A stretch of 64,000 bases of DNA from Zobellia russellii (GTDB lineage: Bacteria > Bacteroidota > Bacteroidia > Flavobacteriales > Flavobacteriaceae), in the NCBI RefSeq assembly GCF_018728565.1, contig NZ_JACSOI010000005.1, forward strand, positions 186,001-250,000. The letters are read 5' to 3'. The position numbers were made by a program, and so were the translations under genes. Shown here piece by piece: positions 53,380 to 61,269 of the stretch. The first letter of the stretch is position 1. Each line of letters opens with the position of its first letter. The notes below the pieces were generated by a model. It was not told the origin of the DNA, did not search any database, and saw only the letters and a list, made by a program, of their open reading frames with translations.

Positions 53380-53638
53380 TAACAGTCCGGGGGGATATTT
53401 TCCGTAAGACGCAGCCTACCGAGGGAAAGATTGCTGTGACTTCTAGAGTATATGACAGTTGTGTGTGGTTGTCTAAAGTAGGTAGTAAAGTTGATAAAAG
53501 CAATAGAGCCCTAATTAATATAGCGGCATACGCGGACCGTTTTGGAAAATAAGTGCTACGGGACACGTGAAAAAGAGGCTATTTATGCAGTATGTGTTTT
53601 TTTGCAGCGGAGTAACATGGCCTTCTGGTCATCTCCCT
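53380..53638. repeat. Direct repeat copy 1 beside the DUF418 gene
   Basis: About 259 bases, roughly 90% identical to 55093-55350, both starting TAACAGTCCGGGGGGATA and ending GGTCATCTCCCT. In one plus-strand frame copy 2 reads through 76 codons (VTSRVYDSCVWFSKVGS...), while this copy has two in-frame stops near its 3' part. Several differences are synonymous. It may be a decayed gene fragment; the family is not recognised. The bases 53639-53777 hold nothing recognised. Confidence 0.75.
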
Positions 53639-53777
53639 AACGGTTAGCATAAGTATAGTAGCCGACTGCGTGGTGCTTACTTTACAAGTTGCAAGAAAGT
53701 TGAAGTGGGCTACAAACCTTGAATTTACTACTATTTAGGCTATTATTTTAATACATTATTACCATGGGTTAATGCCA

Positions 53778-55013
53778 TCATTTGGCTAAATAGTTATTTG
53801 AATAACGGATATCTATCCTTTTTTTATAGGTCAGGCTACGCCAAATCCATTCCAAGGGGCCAAATTTGAAATGCCTTAACCAGATATGGCTAAGAATAAT
53901 TTGCGATACCAAAATAAGAATAGCAATACCTGATGTATGGAGTAAACCGATTTTACCAATTAAGTTAAATCCAAAATTGTAAAATATAATTATCATGATC
54001 AAAGTCTGAAACAGGTAATTGCTCAGAGCCATTCTCCCCACAGGAATTAAATATTTAAATGCTCTTTTACCTATAGAAGTTTCAACAATTTTAGATATAG
54101 AAGTTATATAGAAAATGCACATAAATATTTGGCCGGCTAATACTAAGAACTTATAAAGCATATTTAATGGAGTTGATGGGAACATATAGGAACTTCCACC
54201 AATTATTTTAGCTGAAAAAGTAGCCAAAAGACCTACGATTAAACTGGTTATTACTAATGATGATTTTGTTTTTTTTGTAAACAATTCAATTGAAGCGAAA
54301 TAGTAACCAAGAAGAAAAATTCCAAGGAATTTAAAATACCCCCCTGATGGAATATAACCTAAGAATTTCCAGACAAGATTATGAATGTTTAAAAAAAATA
54401 GGTCTACAATTGAACCATTCTGGAATGTACTTATAACTGCTTCAACGGTCATATCCGGATATTGAACATGGGCCAGGATAGCCGTTTTTTCAGGACTAGC
54501 AGAACTTAAAGCCTCGGAAAATGGCAAGAGACATAAATCGATTACAAGTGGAAATAGCAGGAAAAATATCGACCAGAGAATAAGATTTTTTGACTTGACA
54601 TTCCGGAATAAAATGAGGATAAAACCAAATATCGAATAGACAAGTAAAATGTCTCCAAACCAAATTAAACTGTGCAAAAATCCTATCAACAAAAGAAAAA
54701 ATAGTCTTCTTCTATATGTTTTTAAAAAATTAATGGAATCTTCTTTGTTCTTTTCATATTGAATATAGAACCCTACGGCAAAAAGAAGTGAGAAGAGGGT
54801 GTAAAACTTTCCTGTGACTATGACATCTAAAAACGAATATAATTTTTCATCCAATTGAAAGTCAGTTATTTGTTCAAGGTCATCAAAGGGCATAAAAACG
54901 TATCCGCTAAAAAATCCCATGTTCATGAAAATGATTCCAAGTAAAGCGAAACCCCTTAGGATGTCTAGAATTTCAATTCTTTGTTTAGGTTCTATTGGTT
55001 GGTTAGAGGTCAT
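53778..55013 (-). CDS. DUF418 integral membrane protein
   Basis: 411 residues with about ten hydrophobic helices. The N-terminal motif EILDILRGFALLGIIFMNM and the C-terminal DUF418 part (YFASIELF, FKYLIPVGRMALSNYLFQT, FNLIGKIGLLHTSG, WLRHFKFGPLEWIWRSLTY) are clear. Relatives are putative acyltransferase-like or transport membrane proteins with no proven reaction. The gene sits alone between two ~258-bp direct repeats in the AT-rich island, which suggests it was acquired or moved as a unit. Confidence 0.88.
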   Translation of the reverse strand: MTSNQPIEPKQRIEILDILRGFALLGIIFMNMGFFSGYVFMPFDDLEQITDFQLDEKLYSFLDVIVTGKFYTLFSLLFAVGFYIQYEKNKEDSINFLKTYRRRLFFLLLIGFLHSLIWFGDILLVYSIFGFILILFRNVKSKNLILWSIFFLLFPLVIDLCLLPFSEALSSASPEKTAILAHVQYPDMTVEAVISTFQNGSIVDLFFLNIHNLVWKFLGYIPSGGYFKFLGIFLLGYYFASIELFTKKTKSSLVITSLIVGLLATFSAKIIGGSSYMFPSTPLNMLYKFLVLAGQIFMCIFYITSISKIVETSIGKRAFKYLIPVGRMALSNYLFQTLIMIIIFYNFGFNLIGKIGLLHTSGIAILILVSQIILSHIWLRHFKFGPLEWIWRSLTYKKRIDIRYSNNYLAK

Positions 55014-55092
55014 TGGTTCAATATTTTATTTGAGAGAGAAACTATATTCTTGGCAAAACTTTCAATAACGTGATTTTGACCTTAATGCAAGG

Positions 55093-55350
55093 TAACAGTC
55101 CGGGGGGATATCTTCCGGAAGACGCAGGCTACCGAGGGAAAGATTGCTGTGACTTCTAGAGTATATGACAGTTGTGTGTGGTTTTCTAAAGTAGGTAGTA
55201 AAGTTGATAAAAGCAATAGGGCCCTAGTTAAAATAGCGGAATACGCGGACCGTTTTGTGAAATGGGTACTACGGGAGATGCGAAAAAGAGGCTATTTATG
55301 CAGTATGTATTTTTTTGCAGCGGAGTAACATGCCTTTAGGTCATCTCCCT
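55093..55350. repeat. Direct repeat copy 2 beside the DUF418 gene
   Basis: Second copy of the 53380-53638 element, same orientation. The frame through VYDSCVWFSKVGSKVDK to YFFAAE is open here. Bases 55351-55532 that follow hold no gene; they include TCTGAGACAGCAGCTGGC, a small self-complementary stretch, and lead into the cassette boundary at 55533. Confidence 0.75.
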
Positions 55351-55532
55351 CAATGTTTTAGCTGTGAACAGTTAGGGGAACGCCGTCTGAGACAGCAGCT
55401 GGCTGGTGGCGCGCTGGCCATTTTACGTCTAAGTAATAAAACTAAAACCTATTGTTTAGTTCTATTTTTCTTGTCAAAGCTAAACTCATACGATGCAACG
55501 ACTGGGTAAATATACATAGACCTCAGAGTTCA

Positions 55533-55563
55533 AAGCCCGTATTTTTTATAGGTTTTGTTGTGC
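55533..55563. repeat. Cassette boundary sequence, left end of the array
   Basis: AAGCCCGTATTTTTTATAGG followed by TTTTGTTGTGC. It is repeated with one change at 56380-56410. It is the right-hand arm of a cassette spacer and overlaps the last codons of the 55546 gene. Its inverted partner GAAGCACAACG is at 56214. Confidence 0.8.
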
Positions 55564-55848
55564 TTTCGTTATTTCCGCTCGCAATTCATTTCCGATATTT
55601 ACCCATTCCGTTTTGTCCGTCAATTCGAGTATAACAGAACATTCAGTTTTAATAATACTTAAAATATGCAAATACCATTCTAAATAACTCCAGTCCGTTG
55701 GTTTTGGCGAGTAAAGAGTTTTTTTGTCCTTATCCCAATGAACTTCAGTTGCCGACCGGTAAATCATTGGATAAGTTGTTGAATAAGGTCTAATGTTTAA
55801 TTTACCTTTCTCATCAATTTCAACGAATAATATTTTATCTCTACACAT
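55546..55848 (-). CDS. Cassette gene, small protein of unknown function
   Basis: 100 residues, cytoplasmic, no family recognised. Features: IEWYLHILSIIKTE-like middle with SYLEWYLHILSII, SVILELTDKTEWVNIGNEL and a C-terminal KAQQNL encoded by the repeated cassette boundary itself. Upstream codons are open a little further; the ATG at 55848 is the first plausible start. It shares one pair of inverted repeats with the 55903 gene, so the two seem to travel as one two-gene unit. Confidence 0.55.
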   Translation of the reverse strand: MCRDKILFVEIDEKGKLNIRPYSTTYPMIYRSATEVHWDKDKKTLYSPKPTDWSYLEWYLHILSIIKTECSVILELTDKTEWVNIGNELRAEITKAQQNL

Positions 55849-55902
55849 TATTCCTTGAACTTGAACGAAATATGCAGAGTTGCTAAATTCATCGACTCCA
55901 AC

Positions 55903-56202
55903 TTATGTATAGTATTCAGATAGGCATTTACTACAAACAATTTTGTCAAATACAGGAAATCCACCATCTTTCGATTTTTGCGACAAACCAATGTTGTAAT
56001 GTTTCTTCAATCCTTCATATTCTTGTTCGCTTATATTTTCCGTTTTACCTGTCCAACTATTTTCGATTTGGACTTTATAATTCAGTTTTAACTTATTTTC
56101 ACAGGATAAACAATCGAAATCGTAGAATTCAATCTTGTCCTTTTTTCCTGTTACAAAATCAGGATTCTTAATATATGTTGGTTTTAAAATTTCCTCTTTC
56201 AT
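55903..56202 (-). CDS. Cassette gene, small zinc-ribbon-like protein
   Basis: 99 residues from the inner ATG at 56202; ATG 56220 is possible. Two CxxC pairs, FDCLSCENKLKL and the C-terminal IVCSKCLSEYYT, would bind one zinc ion. The middle has YKVQIENSWTGKTENISE. No family is recognised. Only 54 bases separate it from the next gene of the unit. Cytoplasmic; the binding partner is unknown. It lies directly beside the spacer at 56214-56410. Confidence 0.6.
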   Translation of the reverse strand: MKEEILKPTYIKNPDFVTGKKDKIEFYDFDCLSCENKLKLNYKVQIENSWTGKTENISEQEYEGLKKHYNIGLSQKSKDGGFPVFDKIVCSKCLSEYYT

Positions 56203-56213
56203 TTTTTTATAAT

Positions 56214-56410
56214 GAAGCACAACGCTTGAGCTATGAACAGTACGGGAGCAAACTAGCGTTTACTTTCCGCCATGTATATAGCGAAATCTTTTTGTTTGAT
56301 TTATTTTTTCCTGTCCAAAGCAAAATCCAAAAGATTTTGCGGACTTCATAAAAATACGCAAACCCTGCGACAAAGTAATAAGCCCGTATTGTTTATAGGT
56401 TTTGTTGTGC
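56214..56410. repeat. Cassette spacer 1 with paired arms and hairpins
   Basis: The outer arms CTATGAACAGTACGGG (56231-56246) and CCCGTATTGTTTATAG (56383-56398) pair with two G-T wobbles. Inside is the perfect hairpin GCAAAATC-CAAAA-GATTTTGC (56320-56340) and a longer pairing AAATCTTTTTG (56284) with CAAAAGATTT (56328). The ends carry GCACAAC in inverted orientation. No coding capacity. Confidence 0.8.
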
Positions 56411-56420
56411 AACGTATTTT

Positions 56421-56870
56421 TTAGTTCGGATTTTCAGGATAAGTTTGGTCAAAAGCAACTTTTTCAATATTCAATTCCAACACCTTTTCTTTGAAAACTT
56501 TTTCGTTTAAAGGTCCAATTACTCTATTCCTATTTTCACGAACGTTTGATTTTATGTCTACAATAAAACAATTTGTGATAGAGGTATCGACTTCGTAACC
56601 ATTTTCAAATCCTTTAGTAGGATGCTGTTTGGCTATTATGTAATCTTTATCGTGTCCAACAGCAAAAACGTATTCGAAAACTAGGGTTTCGCAAAGTTCA
56701 GGGTATTTTTTAGGAGTTTTACATATACTACGAGTATTATGCATATCAATCCATTGTATCTTGTAATCTCCTATAATTTGGTCTGAACCATTATCAAATA
56801 AACCGCAAGAGTTTATTAGAAACAATCCTATTACTATTAATAATAATTTTGATATTTGAGGTCTTTCCAT
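56421..56870 (-). CDS. Cassette gene, lipoprotein of unknown function
   Basis: 149 residues from the ATG at 56870 (MERPQISKLLL); an ATG three codons earlier lies in the inverted repeat. The lipobox is LINSC, so it is lipid-anchored. The mature part has IIGDYKIQWIDMHNTRS and three further Cys (SICKTPKKYPELCETL, TNCFIVDI) that may form a disulfide. No family. The gene is flanked by GTTGCACAAC-type inverted repeats at 56409 and 56875. Confidence 0.6.
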   Translation of the reverse strand: MERPQISKLLLIVIGLFLINSCGLFDNGSDQIIGDYKIQWIDMHNTRSICKTPKKYPELCETLVFEYVFAVGHDKDYIIAKQHPTKGFENGYEVDTSITNCFIVDIKSNVRENRNRVIGPLNEKVFKEKVLELNIEKVAFDQTYPENPN

Positions 56871-57013
56871 ATGTTGCACAACGTGTTTGTATATGGTTTG
56901 TTGCGTCGTTTAGCTCGTAATTCAGCAAATAAAAACCGAAAAGAAAATCCGCGAGGATTTTCGTAAGTAAGCTAGAACCAAGCAATAAATTATATATAGT
57001 GTTAGTAGCTGTA
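56871..57013. repeat. Cassette spacer 2 with paired arms and hairpin
   Basis: The arms TATATGGTTTGTTGC (56890-56904) and GCAATAAATTATATA (56982-56996) pair with three G-T wobbles and no other mismatch. The inner hairpin is GAAAATCC-GCGA-GGATTTTC (56943-56962), perfect, with a GNRA-type loop. The left edge carries TTGCACAAC for the 56421 unit; the right edge GTTAGTAGC for the 57016 unit. Confidence 0.8.
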
Positions 57014-57015
57014 CT

Positions 57016-57894
57016 TTATTCAGTTGCAAATTTATTCCAAAACTCAATTGTAAATATTAAATGTTCATCTAGTTTTTGATAGGCTTCATTCGTACACTCG
57101 AATTTTTCTTTTAATAACATTATACAAACACAATTTATCATTCGTATATTACTTAAGGATGTTATTGTTGTTGAAATATTAAATGGGTCGTGTATTCCTA
57201 GCTTTCCTTCATTTATTTGAATGACTGAAATAAATTCAGAATGAGCATAGTTTGAGTATAAAGAATAAACTTTTGAGAATAAATCACTTTTTAATTTACT
57301 TTCCGAAATCAAATTTGACCAACTAAGTATTCTCGGAAGTCCAAATCGGTCTAACTTCCATTCTTGTTTTTTCAAAGTTTTGTAATAAGGACTTTTTTTT
57401 ATTTCAGTTTTCAGTTGTTCTATTTCCTTTCTTTCTCTTTCTAGTTTTTCTTCAAATTCTTTATTTAAATTCTCCGAGAAATTTTGACGAGTCATAAAAC
57501 CAGAGGTTCTCCAAAGATTATATCTGAAAATTTGTTCTTCTCTTTTTAAATCATTGAAATATAAGTATTCTAAAGTAAGAAATGCTTCCATTATACTTCT
57601 AGTCAAAACATAAAGCGAAGAACGGTCAATCGTTTCATTAATTTTTGGGTGTTTCAAAGTGGACATTTCTGAACCTTTTGAAAGTTGAAGTGCACTTTTT
57701 GAAGCAAAGATTAATTTAATAATTAGTGTTTCTAAATAAACTTCTCCTTTTCCTAACTCAGGCCTTGTTTCGTAAATTGATTGTATTATATCTCCGTGAG
57801 CTTTTAAAATAATATCTAAACTTTCATATAAAGATTCAAGATTTAGGCTATTTGCTTCTTTTAGAATTGCTTGTATTTTTTCTTCTTCGCTCAA
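57016..57894 (-). CDS. Cassette gene, helical protein (DUF5677-like?)
   Basis: 292 residues from a TTG start; no ATG lies nearby. Almost entirely helical: YVLTRSIMEAFLTLEYLYF, a long charged coiled coil (EEKLERERKEIEQLKTEIKK) and YSLYSNYAHSEFISVIQ. The TRSIMEAF and SNYAHSE positions recall DUF5677-type proteins, which have been noted near defence genes, but the match is not secure. Flanked by GCTACTAAC inverted repeats at 57005 and 57906. The function is unknown. Confidence 0.6.
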   Translation of the reverse strand: MSEEEKIQAILKEANSLNLESLYESLDIILKAHGDIIQSIYETRPELGKGEVYLETLIIKLIFASKSALQLSKGSEMSTLKHPKINETIDRSSLYVLTRSIMEAFLTLEYLYFNDLKREEQIFRYNLWRTSGFMTRQNFSENLNKEFEEKLERERKEIEQLKTEIKKSPYYKTLKKQEWKLDRFGLPRILSWSNLISESKLKSDLFSKVYSLYSNYAHSEFISVIQINEGKLGIHDPFNISTTITSLSNIRMINCVCIMLLKEKFECTNEAYQKLDEHLIFTIEFWNKFATE

Positions 57895-57896
57895 TT

Positions 57897-58103
57897 TGTG
57901 GTATTGCTACTAACGTTAAATATATGGCAAGCTGGGCAGAAAATAAGCGATTATTTTCGGTTTAACCACAAGCCAAATCTTTTGTGTTTTGTTTTAATTT
58001 TTCTCTTTAATACCAAATCAAAAGATTTGGCGACTTTGCAAATAGACAATAACCTTTCGATTAAACACTAATTGCCCAATTTGCTATATATAGTGTTAAC
58101 TGC
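57897..58103. repeat. Cassette spacer 3 with paired arms and hairpin
   Basis: The arms TATATGGCAAGCTGGGC (57921-57937) and GCCCAATTTGCTATATA (58074-58090) pair with two G-T wobbles and one C-A mismatch. The perfect local hairpin CCAAATC-AAAA-GATTTGG lies at 58013-58030. The same right arm can instead pair with CCAAATCTTTTG at 57973-57984, as in spacer 1. The edges carry GCTACTAAC and GTTAACTGC for the units on each side. Confidence 0.82.
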
Positions 58104-58893
58104 TTTTTATTTTTTCACTCATATATTCTTCAATTTCTTTTAAGTCTTTTAAAGATAATCTGAACCATTCTCCTCGAATTCGTTTTTCTATGAATTTATT
58201 GTGTAATTCTTTCTCAATGTTTTTATCACAACACCATTTTGCAATTAAATTGACACTGGGTTCTTTAGAGTGTAATGTTCTTTCTCTATACTTAGGGTCT
58301 TTACTTCTTCCTATTTTGATTAATGAAGTGTCAGTATTAACCATTAGATAGACATATTCAGAATTTTCTTTGGTTTCTAAATCACAATTATTATGAAAGA
58401 AGTCTTTATAAAACGAAACTTTTTCAATAAATCGTAGCTTTATAATTCCTCTTTTAGCCGACGAAAGCATAAGTGCATTTTGTCCTTTAAATTCTTTAAG
58501 CTCAATATTTGTTACAGTGAAAAAGCCTAGTTTTTCAAGAAAACCTCTAATTTGTTTTTGAAAAGTGTTGTAAGAATCTATAGCGTCAATTCCAGAATAA
58601 TCATCTGCAAGTAGCGTACAGAATTTTAATAAAAGTTGATAATAGTCTTTGTCGTTTATATCAATCTTAATTAAGTCTCCTTTTAGTAAATTATCATTGT
58701 TTATGTAGAATAACTCAGCTGTCAAGCCAATTTTATCATCAAATATTTGTGAACCAAAGCAATGTTTATTTATTCCTGCTATTACATTATAAATAGGTCC
58801 ATTATCTTTTTTGTCAAAATGATTTATGTCATCACTAGATAAGGTAAAACAACATTTATTGAATTTATCAATTAATATATCAGTGTCAGTCAT
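58096..58893 (-). CDS. Cassette gene, GIY-YIG (T5orf172-type) nuclease-like protein
   Basis: 265 residues from the ATG at 58893; the ten-codon longer frame runs through the inverted repeat. The C-terminal ~85 residues form a GIY-YIG domain of the T5orf172/Mug113 type: YVYLMVNTDTSLIKIGRSKD (YVY and KIGRS motifs), the Arg in PKYRERTLHS, then EKELHNKFIEKRIRGEWFRLS, whose Glu is the likely metal ligand. The N-terminal part is unrecognised. It may cut DNA in host defence or element movement. The last codons overlap spacer 3. Flanked by GCAGTTAAC inverted repeats. Confidence 0.75.
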   Translation of the reverse strand: MTDTDILIDKFNKCCFTLSSDDINHFDKKDNGPIYNVIAGINKHCFGSQIFDDKIGLTAELFYINNDNLLKGDLIKIDINDKDYYQLLLKFCTLLADDYSGIDAIDSYNTFQKQIRGFLEKLGFFTVTNIELKEFKGQNALMLSSAKRGIIKLRFIEKVSFYKDFFHNNCDLETKENSEYVYLMVNTDTSLIKIGRSKDPKYRERTLHSKEPSVNLIAKWCCDKNIEKELHNKFIEKRIRGEWFRLSLKDLKEIEEYMSEKIKSS

Positions 58894-58912
58894 TTTATTG
58901 CAGTTAACAATT

Positions 58913-58938
58913 GTATATAGCAACTAGTTGCTATATAC
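58913..58938. repeat. 26-bp perfect palindrome at the right end of the array
   Basis: GTATATAGCAACT-AGTTGCTATATAC is perfectly self-complementary over 26 bases. Its arms TATATAGCAA/TTGCTATATA are the ends of a spacer-3-like element joined over a four-base CTAG centre. It lies next to the GCAGTTAAC repeat (58900) of the last cassette. The bases after it to 59180 hold no gene. Confidence 0.85.
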
Positions 58939-59180
58939 CTCTCTATATAAATATAAAGCAACTAAGATACACCCATTAACAAATAGTACCTTACAGATTA
59001 GCGTAAGGTTTTTAACAAAAACGTTAACAACAATACTCTAGAAATAGGAAACCAAAATTAACAAAGTCTTTGCTCAGGAGTTTTTTCTGTTCTATTTTAT
59101 TGGTTTAATTTTCGTTCTTAAATAATTGCCTGCCAGTGGTTTTCAATCCACAGGAAAGGCTTAACGGATAATTAAATCTC

Positions 59181-59624
59181 ATGAAAACAGGTATCTCTAT
59201 TCTATTGCTAACAATAGCCTTAATATTTACTTCCTGTTCCACTACTAAAAAAGTTGCAGATACCCCATTGTACGGTACACTTTGGGAACTGGAATACCTT
59301 TCCGGACCACGCATTGCGTTTCAAGGGCTCTACCCCGACCGGAAACCACAAATTACTTTTATGGAGGATACAGGCCGTGTACAGGGTACGAACAGTTGCA
59401 ATGGCTACTCGGCGCCGTTTACTGTAAAGGGTAAAGAAATTTCTTTTGGAGAGCCCGGCCCTACTACCCTAATGTTCTGTGGCCAAGGCGAAAAATTCTT
59501 TTTGAATACGATTAAAAAAATAGACGCCTATAAAATAGATGAGGACGGCAAGCTGGTTCTTTTAATGGACGGTGTTGCCATGATGCGTTTTAAAGCCATG
59601 AAAACAGAGGGTCAGAGCAATTAA
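59181..59624 (+). CDS. META-domain (HslJ-like) lipoprotein
   Basis: 147 residues. The signal ISILLLTIALIFTSCS has its lipobox Cys at 19. The single META domain begins GTLWELEYLSGPRI and contains the family core RVQGTNSCNGYSAPF with GPTTLMFCGQGEKFF, ending LVLLMDGVAMMRFKAM. The E. coli relative HslJ is linked to novobiocin resistance and motility, but the molecular function is unknown. Outer-membrane anchored. Convergent with the hydrolase gene. Confidence 0.9.
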   Translation: MKTGISILLLTIALIFTSCSTTKKVADTPLYGTLWELEYLSGPRIAFQGLYPDRKPQITFMEDTGRVQGTNSCNGYSAPFTVKGKEISFGEPGPTTLMFCGQGEKFFLNTIKKIDAYKIDEDGKLVLLMDGVAMMRFKAMKTEGQSN

Positions 59625-59757
59625 ATTTAAGAATGCTAAAAGAATGGGATATAGTTCTAGCATGCCATGCCCTTAACCAAAGGTATGTGCCCCAAATAGC
59701 ATTTTTTCAACTGTGGTGTAGCTTTATGCTCTTTTGCTAAAATAGCCCAACAAGAAC

Positions 59758-61041
59758 TTAGAGCATTTTACGGGCAGTAACATCATCCTTTTGATAAACC
59801 TCCTTAACAATTTGGTACAAATCAGGAATGACGGTCTTGGCCACGGGAGACATATTGTTCAGCAATACGCAAATACCTAGATCCGCCTCTGGGTAAATAG
59901 CTATTTCGTTTCGGTAATTGTTAACGCTTCCACCATGGTGCCAGATGGTTTTCTCAAAATTGCTATCGTCTTCCGTAAACTTATGAATGCGCCATCCAAA
60001 CCCGTAATAGGACCTGGTGTGACCCGGCCAACGCTGGTAGTATTTGCTGTGCCCGGAAATTTCAATAAACGGATTAAACGCTTCGTTAATGGCAGAGCTC
60101 TCCATAATCTCTGGGTTGTGGCCCAATAGAAACCGCATCCAACGGCCCATGTCATGCGCATTTGAACTGATTCCGCCCGCCGCAACAGCGTTGTAATAGT
60201 TATCACGAATATGTGCCGCTCTCCAGCCGTTTCTGATTCTAACGTGGGGCATGGCAATATTCAATTCGTGTGTCAAGGTTTCAAAGTCCGTTGTAGTCGT
60301 ACACATTTCCAAAGGCTTAAAAAACCGATCGTCCAAAAGTGTATTAATCTTTTTTCCCGTTGCTTTTTTCATCATCTCACCACAAAGTGCGAACATAGCA
60401 TTTTGGTAGCTGTACATGATTCCAGGTTTGCTAATGGGCATAACCTCTTTAAAACGTTTGGCAATATCCGTTAGGGGAATTCCCGCTTCTACCAAATTGG
60501 TGTAGCTGTGGTAAGGTGTTCCAGAAGTGTGCGAAAGAATATTGGCCAGGGTTACATTTTTTGTATTGGTACCGTCGCCCAACTCAAACTCGGGAAGGTA
60601 ATCACTTACCCTATCCGTCCAATCTAACTTTCCTTCATCCTTAATATTGGCGGCCAACATTCCGGCAAATCCCTTGGACAGGGAACCTAGCCTAAATACA
60701 GTTTCACCATTTACAGTACTGCTCTCCACACTATTTTTTCTCCCGAACCCTTCGGAAATCATAATAGAATCGCCTTTAACGATACTTACAGCGGCCCCAA
60801 CTACATCTCCCTTGGCAATGGCTTTCTTAAAATAGGCGTTTAATGCAGTGTGTAATTCTTTTTGTCTTGAAGCGTAAAGATGCGCTTCTTTTTTATTTCG
60901 GGGAGTTTTTTCTACGTTGGTAACAGCGGTTTCCGCTTTTTGGGGAGTATCGGTAGTTTCAGAATGAAATACTCGGGAAGTAAGCGCTGATAAGGTAAAA
61001 ACGATAAGCGCAGATGCGATCAGTATTTTATATCTCTGCAT
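59758..61041 (-). CDS. Serine hydrolase, class C beta-lactamase fold
   Basis: 427 residues. A signal/anchor (ILIASALIVFTLSALTS) is followed by a ~50-residue linker and a beta-lactamase-type domain. SxxK is in LGSLSKGFAG and YxN in YSYQNAMFALCGEM; the third motif is probably the HHGG of WHHGGSVNNYRNEIA. Relatives include D,D-peptidases, esterases and EstB-like enzymes; a wall-related peptidase or esterase in the periplasm is likely. Beta-lactam resistance should not be assumed. Monocistronic. Confidence 0.9.
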   Translation of the reverse strand: MQRYKILIASALIVFTLSALTSRVFHSETTDTPQKAETAVTNVEKTPRNKKEAHLYASRQKELHTALNAYFKKAIAKGDVVGAAVSIVKGDSIMISEGFGRKNSVESSTVNGETVFRLGSLSKGFAGMLAANIKDEGKLDWTDRVSDYLPEFELGDGTNTKNVTLANILSHTSGTPYHSYTNLVEAGIPLTDIAKRFKEVMPISKPGIMYSYQNAMFALCGEMMKKATGKKINTLLDDRFFKPLEMCTTTTDFETLTHELNIAMPHVRIRNGWRAAHIRDNYYNAVAAGGISSNAHDMGRWMRFLLGHNPEIMESSAINEAFNPFIEISGHSKYYQRWPGHTRSYYGFGWRIHKFTEDDSNFEKTIWHHGGSVNNYRNEIAIYPEADLGICVLLNNMSPVAKTVIPDLYQIVKEVYQKDDVTARKML

Positions 61042-61269
61042 TGATGAAAGGGTTCTTGGTTGTTTGAGATGAACGAAAATAGGATGAATTGCTTAAATAA
61101 CGGATGAAATACACTTTTTCTTGTGTTTTTTGAGCTCTTTTTATAATGTTTTTAACATTATTCATTAAATGGGCTACTTTTTAAGCATATCTAATAGTCT
61201 TTGCCCTAAAAAATAGTAGAGATGTTAGTATTTTTACTTTCTTATCAAAGCTGGCCCTGAATTATTTAG

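Noticed and set aside
55533-58938. Calling the array a classical integron
   Set aside because: No integrase gene or standard attC core pair is visible consistently; only the architecture is similar.
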